From assembly GCF_000006405.1 (NCBI RefSeq), contig NW_003216498.1, positions 555,431-619,430 of the forward strand: a stretch of 64,000 nt of DNA, in the 5' to 3' direction. Positions 46,287 through 56,711 of the stretch are shown here, piece by piece. Position numbers and translations under genes: made by a program. This DNA is from Perkinsus marinus ATCC 50983. Lineage: Eukaryota; Perkinsozoa; Perkinsida; Perkinsidae. The notes under the pieces are model-generated. The model made no database searches. It was not told where the DNA came from and worked only from the letters and a program-made list of their open reading frames with translations. Every line of letters begins with the position of its first letter. The stretch's first letter is position 1.

Positions 46287-47060
46287 ATGGCGACCCAAGT
46301 GTTGACGACTGGTTCGGACGGCAAGCAAGTGGACATATCTAGGTGGAATGTAGGCTGTCGGAACATGAATAACGGGGAGGGGGGGGTAATTGTGGAAGTA
46401 TCAGATCCTCTATCCCAACTACTTGAATGCTGTCAAGACTGTGCCCGAAGGGCGGAGAATAGCGAAGGCTAAGTGGGCTTGGGGGCTTCTGTGAGTGCTC
46501 GGATAGGGGTAGAGGTTTAGGTGTGTCGAGAACCCGACAGTTGTGGAGATGGGTGAGGCTTGTCGAGAACTGCACATACCATGCGTATTAGAGGTAAGAC
46601 CCGGGTTCGGTCCTCGGTATGGGTATTTTTCTCGCAGGATAAGTGCTATCCCCGAGATTGGTTGGTACGTGGTAGACTGAGAGTAAAGCTTAGTGATGAT
46701 AATGGCAAGCCGCTGGTATCAGAGATACCCGGAAGTAGGTCGACGGCTCCCTTTATAGTTCGCTCTTCTTAGCCCCAATATTCTTCCTCGCCGGATATGC
46801 ACGTGTGATAGAGCTTGCCAGGTTGAATTTACCTTGGGTGTTGAATGGTATGGTGAAGCCATTTGTTTTCAGAGCGACAACTACTAGAGAAGATGGGCGA
46901 GGTCATACCCACACTGAAGTCGCGGACACATCCTGTGAAGAAGGCGGAGGAGAACCATCATGGTAAGGAGGCGCCGCCAGCATCGTCCTCGGCCAAGGCG
47001 GCGGCGACCACCACCTCCCATCCTCATAAGAGTAACAAGAAGAGGAACAAGCGGAAATAA
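46287..47060 (+). CDS. Signal recognition particle 19 kDa protein
   Basis: Exons 46287-46349, 46399-46490, 46521-46593, 46638-46734 and 46873-47060 join in phase and give 170 aa. The SRP19 fold is recognisable: ISRWNYQILYPNYLN, TVPEGRRIAKAKW, NPTVVEMGEACRELHIPCVLE, then KCYPRDW...RGRLRVKL, and EVIPTLKSRT before a Lys/Ala-rich tail. SRP19 binds SRP RNA helices 6 and 8 and allows SRP54 loading. The second intron is only 30 bp, and the third (44 bp) is almost entirely a tRNA-like segment. Confidence 0.94.
46594..46637 (+). other. 44-bp intron made of a tRNA-like T-arm segment (SRP19)
   Basis: Between the donor GTAAG and the acceptor CTCGCAG the intron is ACCCGGGTTCGGTCCTCGG plus TATGGGTATTTTT. 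The centre matches a T-loop with a Pol III B-box core (GGTTCGRTCC-like), in the sense orientation, followed by a pyrimidine tract. Confidence 0.6.
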
Positions 47061-47120
47061 TCACCACCAGATGAATACTGAAGCCTCATCCAGTTGCTGT
47101 TGAGCATTGGGTTCAACCGC

Positions 47121-47351
47121 TTATGAGGTCCCTAGCCAGTTAGTGTCATTTCTGTTGTGAATGGTTATTGGCTCGAATTCGTCGTCGTCTTCGTCGGAGG
47201 CAGGCAGCCTACGTCGTTTACATAGGATGCCTCGGGCCCATTCTAGTGCTGTCGATGATAGCTGCTTCAAGTGTCGGAGTCCACGATCACAGGTAATACG
47301 ACGCTGCGTAGGGATGATCTGGGTGAGTGAGAAATGAGAATACAATGACAA
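47121..47351 (-). CDS. Possible C-terminal exon of an unidentified minus-strand gene
   Basis: Minus-strand segment with protein-like composition: LRHLKQLSSTALEWARGIL, then KRRRLPASDEDDDEFEP, ending at a TAG (47121). It is tail-to-tail with SRP19. The upstream part (47352-47560) gave no linked exon, so it may be a short gene or noise. Confidence 0.25.
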   Translation of the reverse strand: MSLYSHFSLTQIIPTQRRITCDRGLRHLKQLSSTALEWARGILCKRRRLPASDEDDDEFEPITIHNRNDTNWLGTS

Positions 47352-47570
47352 CCATCTCGAGTGTTGGAATAATCTGGGTTCAGCATGGTGTAGTGCATAG
47401 AAGAGGAGCGGTAGTGATGAGACGATGATATGGTCATACCCTGACTTAGATTACGTGTTATGACTGGAGTGGTATCGAAAATAAATAATTATAACTCCAA
47501 ATTTATGAGGGAGTGCAAAAGAGTTTGCTAGGTCATTTGGCTGTATAGGAGAGCGACTAAGAACCTTCTG

Positions 47571-50308
47571 GTGCCCGAGGCAAGCGTCGTATGTCAGTTT
47601 CATTCGTTATCATCCTCGACATCGTCATCGTCGTCGTGTGATCGGATAAGAGGTCTTCTTCCAAAGCCTCGCTTCGCTGGCCGGAGTCTTACCCTTGAGG
47701 ATCTATCATGGTTGGAGTTAGAGGATCGGGACTTCATCATAACCAGTGTGTTAAACCATCCACCAAGGGACCGCAGGGTTAAGGAGAAGTAGCTGCTCTA
47801 GGTAGACTGCTAGGAAGCTGTTCGTGGTAGGTATGTCAACCGGGACACGGTTCGATACTTCCTGCAGCGTCGCCGACTGTTACGGCGATATGTTTTGGGA
47901 AACTCTCGGAGCCTCGAGAGCGATGCAGAGTTTGGTAAGTTAATGGAAGTTCGAGAGGCTCCTCGGTGGATTGAAATTGGTGAGTGTTTAGGTGAGCTAT
48001 TCTGCAGAGTGAAGGATTTGAAGTCGGGAGGCAGCGGGCAGGGTCAGAGCTCAGAAGTGGCCTCCCTAGGACGATCGGCCCAAAATACTGGGCGGAAACG
48101 AATATGGTTGGTGCAGAGAACGCAATGTGAGGAGGTTCCCAGTCGCATTGGGCATATGAGTTGGCGTTCAGGTGGACGGCGAGGCATCCCTGTGGCACCG
48201 GGAGCCTTGTTGGTATGTAAGTGCATAGACATAGAAGCTCTATTCCAAGACATAGTAGAGGATGGTGAGAGAGGGTATGAGGGAGGGTTCGAGGGCCGGC
48301 ATCAAGGTCGGTCGAGGCGCTGCATCCGGGAGGATACTCTCGTGGAGATGTTCCTGTCCAAACTGCTCACACGGTGGGGCTTGGGGGGAGGGGTTTTGGC
48401 GGCGAGTCGGGATGGTTGTTAGGTTCTTTGGATGTCCTAATTTCGATCGCTTGATCGATATCATGCATGATAGTACTCGGGTCTACTTCTTATTCGAGTT
48501 CTTTGAGGGAGGCGACCTCCTCGACTATATGACGGCGAGAGCCTTACAGAGTCAGAGTCGTCGAAGGTAGTTGGGTGATAACGATATGTGCTAGTCCGCT
48601 TGGAGTGTGCCCTTAGGGCCTCGGTGGCAAAGTCAGCTCCACCGGACGAGTCTGGCGAGCTCTGTGGTGAGTCTCCGGAGGAGTCAGTTAGCGAAGACGC
48701 CGCGTCCCCTATGTCTTGTCCTGGTGGTGATAGCAGCAAGGTTCGCTTGACGGTCGACAGGCAGGGCTTGAGGAAGTTCTTTGAAGAGGTCACAACACCT
48801 GGGAAGGAGGATAAGAGGATTCAACAGCCTCACCAGCCACGAGCTGATGAGGTCTGTCTGGACTCTGGCCAGTGGATAAGTATGCAACTGATGTCGTGCT
48901 TTAGGGTGCCTCACGAGAAGAGATAGTGGCAGTCTCGAACACTTCCAAGGAGGCGACGATGAAGATCGGTGGGGAAGTAGAGGCAGAGGAGGAGGAGACG
49001 ACGACTGCTGTGGTCAGACTGAATGTCAAGGTTAGTGGGAAGATATGTTGTAGGGACGGCGGAGCGATGCAATGATTCAGGAAGTTTGTATTATCCTGGC
49101 CAGCTTGAGTACAGCTATAGAGCTGCTCCATTCACTGCATCTAGCACACTTGGACGTATCACCCGAGCAAGTGTTGGTGCATATATCACCGCACACTGGT
49201 CGGGTCACATCAGCGGCCCTTACAGATTTGGCTCAGGTCGGTCACAGTCTAGTCAAACTTGTTGTTGTTGTTTCTGCCGTATCGGCATAGGATCGTGTTT
49301 GCCTTATTTCAGTGCAGCACGGTGAGTCAACTAAGATGTTCATCCCTGCGCAAATCTGGAAAGGCCCTATACCGGGCCCCCGAGATGTACCATCAGCTGC
49401 CTGCAATGCTAGCGACTACTAGGCCGGCTAGGTAGGTGCTCGTAAGAGCTACTGCTGCTTTTCTGATGATCTCAACTGCTGCTACTCTCAGTCTTTGGCT
49501 CGCCGGAGATATGTGGTCCGTTGGTGTGGTGGGTCTGGTCATGTGCCTTGGGGGTCCGCTCTGGGCGAGCGCTACTGCTGATGATGAGAAGTGAGCATCC
49601 TAAGACTCCTTATACATAACCTTGATTGTCGTGGAAACTAGGTACCGGCATTTCCTGCAGCACGCAGGACCAGATGTGTTCTATTACTTGAGCCAAGTGC
49701 AGCATCTCCCTAGTGAGCTGGCAGCGCTTTTGGCAGGCCTACTGCAACCTCAGCCGCAGGTAGAGCCATACGCAGTTCCGTGTGTGTAGACTACTTGTTG
49801 GGTTTAGGAGCGACTGACCATCTCGTTGTGTCGGATGTCAGAAGCATTGTCTCCTGAGTTCATGGACGGCTATGATGTGATGGCCGACTCGGAGCCGCAC
49901 CAACTACTCCAATCCTCATTCGAGACGAGTAAGTTGGCTTGATGATAATAGTGACGAATGCATGCTCTTTGGTTTTATGGCATTGAAACACTAATGTGAT
50001 CGCGTGACAGGTGACAGCTCACAGCCCCATGTGGGCAAGAGGAGGATGCTATTCAATGCTGTTATCAGGAGTATGGTAGAAGTGTGGAATAAGGTATGAG
50101 TGCCGGCTATCAGTACCGGGCTAGATATGTGTTCAGGTCTCTATGGCAATACCATTGTCACCTAAGATGGCACGCAGGACAGATACCAATAACACAGCGA
50201 CTACAGTGGACAGTACCCGTATCGAGTCGCCTAGTCAGCGCCTAGTGCCTCTTGCGCATTCCACAGCTGCGTCTCCTGTGAACGAAGACGAAGTTGAGAA
50301 GACCTAGA
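47571..50308 (+). CDS. Divergent protein kinase
   Basis: A multi-exon gene; the first exon start is uncertain. Segments in order: LTLEDLSWLELEDRDFI (about 47700); a glycine-rich-loop-like IGECLGELFCRVKD (about 47975-48015); LLVCKCIDIEALF with the presumed ATP-binding Lys (about 48210); a hinge FEFFEGGDLLDYM (about 48500); HLAHLDVSPEQVLV as catalytic loop (about 49140-49185); LTDLAQ where DFG is expected (about 49225); YRAPEMYHQLP (about 49380); GDMWSVGVVGLVMCLGG (about 49505-49555). The catalytic-loop Asp is kept, but HRDxKxxN is HLDVSPEQ and DFG is DLA, so activity may be altered. A Ser/Thr-rich tail ends with TAG at 50306-50308. Confidence 0.7.
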
Positions 50309-51034
50309 CTGTCTTGTTGAATTTAATTGACTATTACTTCTTCTTGAATTAAGCTCATCATCATTTACTCGCGACATTATGTACTGTAGTGCCACTAGCG
50401 TGGTTGGTCTTCGCTCAGCTATACTCTTCCGAGACATTCAGGCATGATAAGAATCTTATCACACTTAGAATATGATCATACCATCTCCAACTGAATGTAT
50501 GGAAGATTTGCTCTACTCGTTGATGATAGTCGCTGACCACGTTGATGCTACTACTGCCTATACTAGTACTATTACGGAGCTCACCGGTTTAAGTGGCTAT
50601 GATGCTAGTACTATTTTTATCCCGAAGTCCATCACCAGTCTGAGTATACTGTTGTACCTTTCCGAGCGCACGTAGCTCGTAGTCGTTATCGTCCCCGAAA
50701 TGATTTCTTCATCATCATGATCATCATCACTCCGGGGAGTCGTCATTCAAGCGGCTTCTTCGAACGTCGCCTGATAGAGGCTCGATCATTGGGCTCCATC
50801 GCCACCCAACCGCCATCGTATCAATGCCTCGACCCTCCATACTATGGCGTTGTGTTCATTCTTAGAGGGGGTCTTCTACGGCCGCTCTACAACAGTGTTA
50901 CTTTATCATCAATTTCAAGGCCATGCAGGTGAACACAGAAGCAAGCAACACTTCGGTTATGAGACAGCATAATCTCAAAAAACAAAAAGTAGCGCACCGC
51001 TCCGCTCCGCTAATACTCATGAATGTGCTCTCAG
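50309..51034. other. Intergenic region and unresolved 5' end of PITH gene
   Basis: A plus-strand frame at 50472-50675 (DHVDATTAYTSTITELTGL) has no recognisable family. The short 5' exon of the PITH gene probably lies near 50923-50928, followed by an intron with a CCGCTCCGCTCCGCTA word just before the acceptor at 51034. Confidence 0.4.
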
Positions 51035-51853
51035 GTGTGCGAGTCAGCTCTGGAGCACAAGGAGGTGGACTTGTCATGCGACGGTTCTGGCCTTCTTGAT
51101 ATGAGGATCTCCACGGTTCTTAATGCCAACCCGGCCTTTGGTAAGGGTCGGTTGTATTCCCTCTTTGGAGGGTCTAGTCTTGTGCTAGGTTCGTTGGTGG
51201 ATATTTTGGCGCCGAACACCGACAAAGCAGTCGTGAGCGATGCTGATGAACAGCTCCTTATTAAGGTAGGCATTTCGGCCAACTCGAATGTTATCATTTG
51301 CCTCTGTTGTTATTAGTTGACATTTCGCGAGCTAGTGCATGTGAAGTCCATCGTCATTGGAGCTGACCATCCCCCTCAAAGTGGTGAAGATGATGAGGAT
51401 GATGCGTATTCAGCCCCTATGGCTGTGAAGGTAGCAGGAACGACCACATCGAAGATCTACGTTGTAGGTCTATGGTTTAGGTATATGCCAATCAGCCAGC
51501 TATGGACTTCAACGACATCGAATCTGGAAGCGTGAGCCCGGGTATCGTCACACTACGCCTCTGTCCGTTCGAAATGATATGGAATGCACTCAGGTGGGGA
51601 GTTCACGTTGAACTTTAGTGGAGGAGACGATGAACGAATGCATTTGATGCAGCATAAATTCTCGGTGAGTGCAATTCGCGCTCGCCCGATCGATCGATAA
51701 TAGTGATGTGAATTACTTTCGTTATGCTAGCGTGTGAAGGACCTCGCGATTTTCGTTGGAGACAACACGTGCCAGACGGAGTTCTCCTATATAAACCGTC
51801 TCCGAGTGATGGGATGTAAGGCGCCGAATTACCATTCGGAATACAAAAAATAA
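51035..51853 (+). CDS. PITH-domain protein (TXNL1 C-terminal-domain type), 5' end unresolved
   Basis: Exon 51035-51265 continues in phase at 51317 and the gene ends with TAA at 51851-51853. The PITH core is visible: VVSDADEQLLIK/LTFRELVHVKSIVIGAD, then DDAYSAPMAVKVF and MDFNDIES after a further intron, VKDLAIFVGDN, and SYINRLRVMGCKAP near the end. PITH domains bind the 26S proteasome in TXNL1 and PITHD1. No thioredoxin domain is evident upstream within the available space, so this looks like a PITHD1-type stand-alone protein. The first codons probably lie in a tiny upstream exon. Confidence 0.75.
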
Positions 51854-51969
51854 TATCGTAGTGGACAACACCAGCAGTAGTGACAAGTTTCATATTCGAT
51901 ATCATGAGTTTGTTCTAGCTACTTGCCATTACGCCTGCTACTGCGTGTGCGGCAGTTGTTTGTGTTGGG

Positions 51970-52792
51970 ATGTTTTTGACTCGAGTAGCTCCTCGACTCA
52001 GCGGCCTGGTGCCTCCTTCAGCGGCTATCACACGCTCTACTACAATCCTCACCGTTAGGAAAGGTATGTCCTGGTATGTCTTTGGGGGAGCCTGTGAGCT
52101 GTTGGGTCTCAGGTCCTGATGTGGTTATAATGGGCGATGGACAAGTAACCCTTGGCGATATGATTATCAAGGACAATGTTCGTAAACTGAGGCGAATCAA
52201 CGACAACATCATTGCTGGTTTCGCTGGTGAGTTCATACAGTTAGTCGTTTGGTTGAAGTAATCCCATGTAGGTTCCACGGCGGACTGTCTAGCGTTGATG
52301 GATAAGCTGGAAGGAAAGCTAGAGGAGCATCCTCAACAGCTTTTGAGGAGTTGTGTGGAGCTTGCCAAGATGTGGAGAACTGATAAAATATTAAGGCATC
52401 TGCAGGTAAGGACTGTGTCCGTTACCACCAGTAGTGCGACCGTCGTCAGGCTGTGATCCTTGTGGCTGATGAGAACATCACATTAGAGGTCACTGGCAAT
52501 GGGGATGTGCTTGAAGCCAAAGACGGAATATTTGCTATCGGCTCTGGTGGCCCATACGCCTTGGGTAAGCCATGGTTCGCCCAGTGGTGTACTACTACCG
52601 TGCGTTAGCCGCTGCAAGAGCGCTTATTGATACCGAATTGACCGCCCACGAAATATGCGAGAAAGCCATGAAGATCGCAGCAGGTAGAGTTTTAGCTACT
52701 ACTGTGGGGTAGGGATCATTATGGTAGATATATGTGTTCACACCAATCACAACTTTGCTGTGGAAACGTTGAAAAGTGTGACGAAAGATTGA
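51970..52792 (+). CDS. hslV: HslV (ClpQ) peptidase subunit, mitochondrial
   Basis: Exons 51970-52063, 52113-52226, 52272-52405, 52450-52564, 52609-52683 and 52728-52792 join in phase and give 198 aa. After a roughly 22-residue presequence comes TTILTVRKG, whose first Thr is the expected catalytic nucleophile. [47 protein letters not shown] and [17 protein letters not shown] are all HslV signatures. HslV forms a double-hexamer protease with the AAA+ partner HslU. It is bacterial in origin and kept in the mitochondria of several protists but absent from animals and fungi. Introns of 44-49 bp show this is a resident nuclear gene, not contamination. Confidence 0.96.
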
Positions 52793-53487
52793 GTAGTCTC
52801 ATGACCTATTGCTATCAGTTTTTGCTCTACAGTGTTGAGTTCTGAGTAGTACCGATGAATCTTAACAGCATAATCGATGAATCTTAACAAAAATCTTTGA
52901 CCAGCTAGATGGTGATCCGAAGATCTTTCATCGAGGGACTCTCAAAACTGACCTCAGGGTTTACATCCACCTTGAAAAACCTACTATACTGGTGCGTAAC
53001 GAAGGAATACTAAGTTCTAGCAATCGCATATTAGCAATGTACACCTAATCTCCCACGGCCACGCTCGCAGATATTTCAAATGCATAGTTCACCTTATATC
53101 AGCAATGAGATCAATGTACAGAGGAGGGCAGCCAGTCTCCTATCCATGCTCACTTTAGTGGGCTTGACTCGTCAACTGTTGACATGAGAGCCTCAGTCCT
53201 TTACTATGCCCATTTAAGTGAATATCCACAGTGCATGGGTGAGAATGATGCTAGTCTTAGATGACGATACGAATACACCAACGAATGCTGAAGGGCCGAA
53301 GAGAATGTGTACATATCTAGATACGGAGATTGGCATTCATGCTCCTACGTGTACTTCCTTGAATACACTACACCAAACGAAACATTCATTTCATTGAAAC
53401 GGGCTGCTGCAGTGCAGAGCTTCTTCTCAAAGCTATTGAGAGTGGCGACGGTGATAATGCTAATAGCAGTCATGATGAACAGTCAGC
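52793..53487. other. Convergent intergenic region
   Basis: Between the HslV and eIF2A-GYF 3' ends. A CGATGAATCTTAACA word is repeated at about 52853 and 52876. Otherwise nothing recognisable. Confidence 0.6.
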
Positions 53488-56393
53488 TCATTCTCTTTTT
53501 TCCTGCTGTTGCCGCTGTTGCTGTTGCTGCTCATGCTTCTGTGCGATCATCTGCACCATCTGTGTAACCCAATCAGAAGGGGCTACCATCAGGTCCAGGA
53601 AAGGTGCACTCGCTCGAGGGTTCGGCGACTCGGCAGGTGCAGGGAAAAGCTCCCTCAGTGGGTGGAAGCGGAAACTAGGGCTCTTGCCAATGCGCAGCAG
53701 CAGATCCGGCTTCAAGTACCCCTCTGAAAGACAAGATGACAGACCCCATAACGACAACAACAACCGTAATTTGAACTCACGTTCGAACCATCTTCGCATA
53801 GCCTCTCGAGAGAATGGCCCTTGAACGGTATCCGACAGGTCCTTATAATACCAGCCTCGTTCCGGAGCTGGAGCCAGTTTTGGACGTTGCGGTGAGGGTG
53901 TGGACGGAGGAGTAGCGACCATTGGAGCAGGAGGAGGGACAGGAGGAGCTGCGGCAGCCACTGGTGACCGCCTTCTAGTATCATGATCGGAGGACTGAGC
54001 CTCGCTGCTCTTCGCCTCAGGGGAAGACTCACGACGAGCATCACCTTTAACGCTAGGGTGTTTACCTGAACGGTGATTGGTGACACCACAGTGTCGTCCC
54101 CCGTATCGACTCACTCTTCCTCTCTGGTCTATCACCATAGGCAGCACGTTCTTCAGGCGACAGATCCTCGAGATCAACCTCGCCTCTCAGAAGTGCACTA
54201 AACAATCCTCGACGACGTTCTTCCTCAGTGGAGACCTCCTACAACCAACACAATGCTCCCGACAGAGCTCCTCTCACACTACCTCATTCGTGCTATAGCG
54301 GCCACCATTGGTCTCGCTACCATCGTGGGAATCAGGCTGAGGAGACCTACGGGATTGAAGTTAGCTGTCAGTTTCCCACTTGAGTGCTCTCACTTTCCCG
54401 GAGCACGATAAGCCTTCGAAGCAACAGGAGCTGGCGGGCCGTCCAATGCAGTTGCTAATGCTCGAGGCGAACTCGGTACATCCTGAGATGCATAGTAAGG
54501 CTCTAGCAAATCATAGGAGGAGTACATGGAAGGCTGTAGAGGGTTTCCAAGAGGCACTGTAAAGCTCATCAAACTCATGACGGCAGATCAAACGGCCTGA
54601 AGGGGAGGGTGTAGTGGTGATGGATGAGGTGGTAAGTCGTACCCGTATAGGAGTAGATGTCGATTTTGTTATCGACACGCATACGCGGCCAAGTCGTGGC
54701 AGTAGAGAAATGACGCCCATCAGGTGCCCACACGCTGATCACTGGGCACTACAGGATGATGCATCGAAATTGAACATAGTGCAGGAGAATTACCTCCGCT
54801 CGAAGGCTGCCTACAACCTTGTATTCAGCCATATCCCAGAAGTCCATCTCCCCTGCCATGTTACCGAAGCCGCCTACTACAGCGTACCGGCCATATCGAT
54901 TCCAACACACCTAACATACCACTCGATCAGCAACTTTGATACCATCCCTTCTTACTGTGTTCCGCTTCGCTTTACCCATGCTATGTACAACATTGAGCTT
55001 CCGTATACTAGCCGACCCATCCTCTGTACCACTCGACGACGCCTCAGAAGCATTGCTCTTGATACTGCTAGTGCTGAAAAGAGTCGTCTCAGGTGGGATC
55101 CGGCCCGAAATGAGGATGAGCTCTTCCTCGGGATCGTCACCACATGAACCTAACACACGCCTTGGACCACAGCACCTCCATACCACAACTATTACTACTC
55201 CCGATTCTATCCTTCCGAGCATTCCCTGGACACCATCCGATATCATGTATAGGGGAGTTGCAAGCGACCCTCGACACTACATTAGATACCAAATCAAAGA
55301 GGTAAAGCATGTTAGTGCCATAGTAGCTGAAAACGCAACTGGAGCACCGAGTAACCCTCAGCATGCTGCTGCTCACGTGCTCTTCCCAGATTCGTCTACG
55401 TCCAAACTGAGGAGGCCAAGGAGCTTGCTGCCTGAGGCGTTCCAATAGAGGCTTATATCATCACCCTCTGGGAAGCTGTATGACAAGACGAATTTCTGAG
55501 GCTCACTCAGCACCGACACATGAACCTGAGCTCAGATCTCTATCGCACCCTTCCAGTATTAGCGGCCTACCGCTGGGCGCCTTTCCGTCCCTCTAGAGAC
55601 CACACACGCCACCTTTGGCTCGCCTTCTACCTCTGAAATACCACCACATCATAACAACACCAAGTTGAGCATAGCACTCACCAGGACCCGAAGGGGAGAG
55701 CTCAATCTGTTGGATACCCGGGATCTTCTGCTCATTGGTAGATGCCTTTCTCGAGTTCAACACTTGTAACTGAAAGCAGCAGCTCCCCACATCCTCCTCC
55801 TCCTCCCCCATCTCACGATATCAGCGTCGGGTAATATCCGCACGCAGTAGGCTTCATCATCAGTCCACTTCATTGCTGGCCATAGATGCTTATTCATCCT
55901 CTTCATGCGGCTCTCCACAGCCTTGCACCGACCAGCCACACTCCACAAGGCTAGATTGGGTAGCTCACGCTCAGCATCATACCTCTCGAATGTGACCTGG
56001 GGTATACGACTGTGATAGGAGGGAAAGCTTCGCTCCGCTGCAAATAGTACCATATAATTGGACAGAGGAGAAAAGTAGAAGTTCTTGAAGCTCTTGGAGT
56101 TTGGCGTGGCCACCATAACGATCTCCTTGTAGTCTTTGGTCACGTCATAGACGGTGATACCGTTCTCGTTATTCATACAAGCACAAAGCGTGCCTGGAAA
56201 AATGACAAGCGTGGGAATCGAACCTACAACCACACGAATGGCAGTCGCCAGCAATACCATCTGCGTTCCAATGGAAGCCTTCCGCGTTGGTAACGTGGGA
56301 TCCCTGTAGTGTTATGAGTTTCCTCAACGACTTGTTGAGGAGGTCAAAGCGGTATATCTCGACGCCGTTCTTACAGACCGCAGCAATATCCAT
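53488..56393 (-). CDS. eIF2A-like WD/beta-propeller protein fused to a GYF domain
   Basis: Starts at the ATG 56393-56391. The eIF2A part contains EGFHWNADGTLCACM, YFSPLSNYM/VTFERYDAE, LWPAMKWTDDEAYC, SPIHDIGWCPG, STATTWPRMRVDNKIDIYSY and FDELYSASWKPS, all matching the eIF2A propeller. After KAYRAPGK the frame continues through in-phase exons (SPQPDSHDGSE, then EVSTEEERRRGLF, then a Ser/Pro/Ala-rich linker) into a GYF domain: RGWYYKDLSDTVQGPFSREAMRRWFE/QGYLKPDLL. It ends in a Gln-rich tail at 53488. eIF2A is an alternative initiator-tRNA/translation factor; GYF domains bind Pro-rich ligands. Middle exons were not all mapped. The in-frame fusion is supported by five consecutive phase-consistent junctions. 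Confidence 0.8.
56195..56257 (-). other. 63-bp intron dominated by a tRNA 3'-half-like sequence (eIF2A)
   Basis: On the gene strand the intron reads GTATTGCTGGCGACTGCCATT, then CGTGTGGTTGTA and GGTTCGATTCCCACGC, ending TTTTTCCAG (shown in pieces). It resembles an anticodon arm with a GCC-containing loop plus a variable loop and a T-arm with an exact B box. Both splice junctions are fixed by reading frame (G/GC at the phase-1 codon). Confidence 0.65.
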
Positions 56394-56711
56394 CTCGGCA
56401 GTCCGGGTTCGATAAAAGGCTCACAAAATTTACAGGGACTAACAGGAATAATAACAAAATGCCCCTCCCAAGGATTGAACCTGGGACTCTTCATGAACAA
56501 CCTATCCCCCATCCAACTCAACCATCTGAATCACGTCAACGAAGATACCCATTGTTATCATCACGTGTCCATGCTAGCCACCTTACTCCTACAGGCCAAA
56601 CACACCATCACAAGTCCCTCGAAGTCTTCATCCCTCGAGGCGAGCTAAACGTGGATCGACGACCGAATGCACCTAAACCGTCTTGCTGTTAATGAACAAG
56701 TTAAAAGTAAC
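56394..56711. other. Upstream region of eIF2A-GYF with a tRNA-like segment
   Basis: On the minus strand, about 56475-56545 contains GATGGTTGAGTTGGATGG (A-box-like) and CCCAGGTTCAATCCTTGGG (T-arm with B box) followed by a T-rich run. It lies 80-150 bp upstream of the start codon. A proper acceptor stem is missing, so I do not call a functional tRNA gene. Confidence 0.5.

Noticed and set aside
54614-55147. 177-codon plus-strand ORF
   Set aside because: Antisense shadow of eIF2A exons, which are confirmed by family motifs and splice phase.
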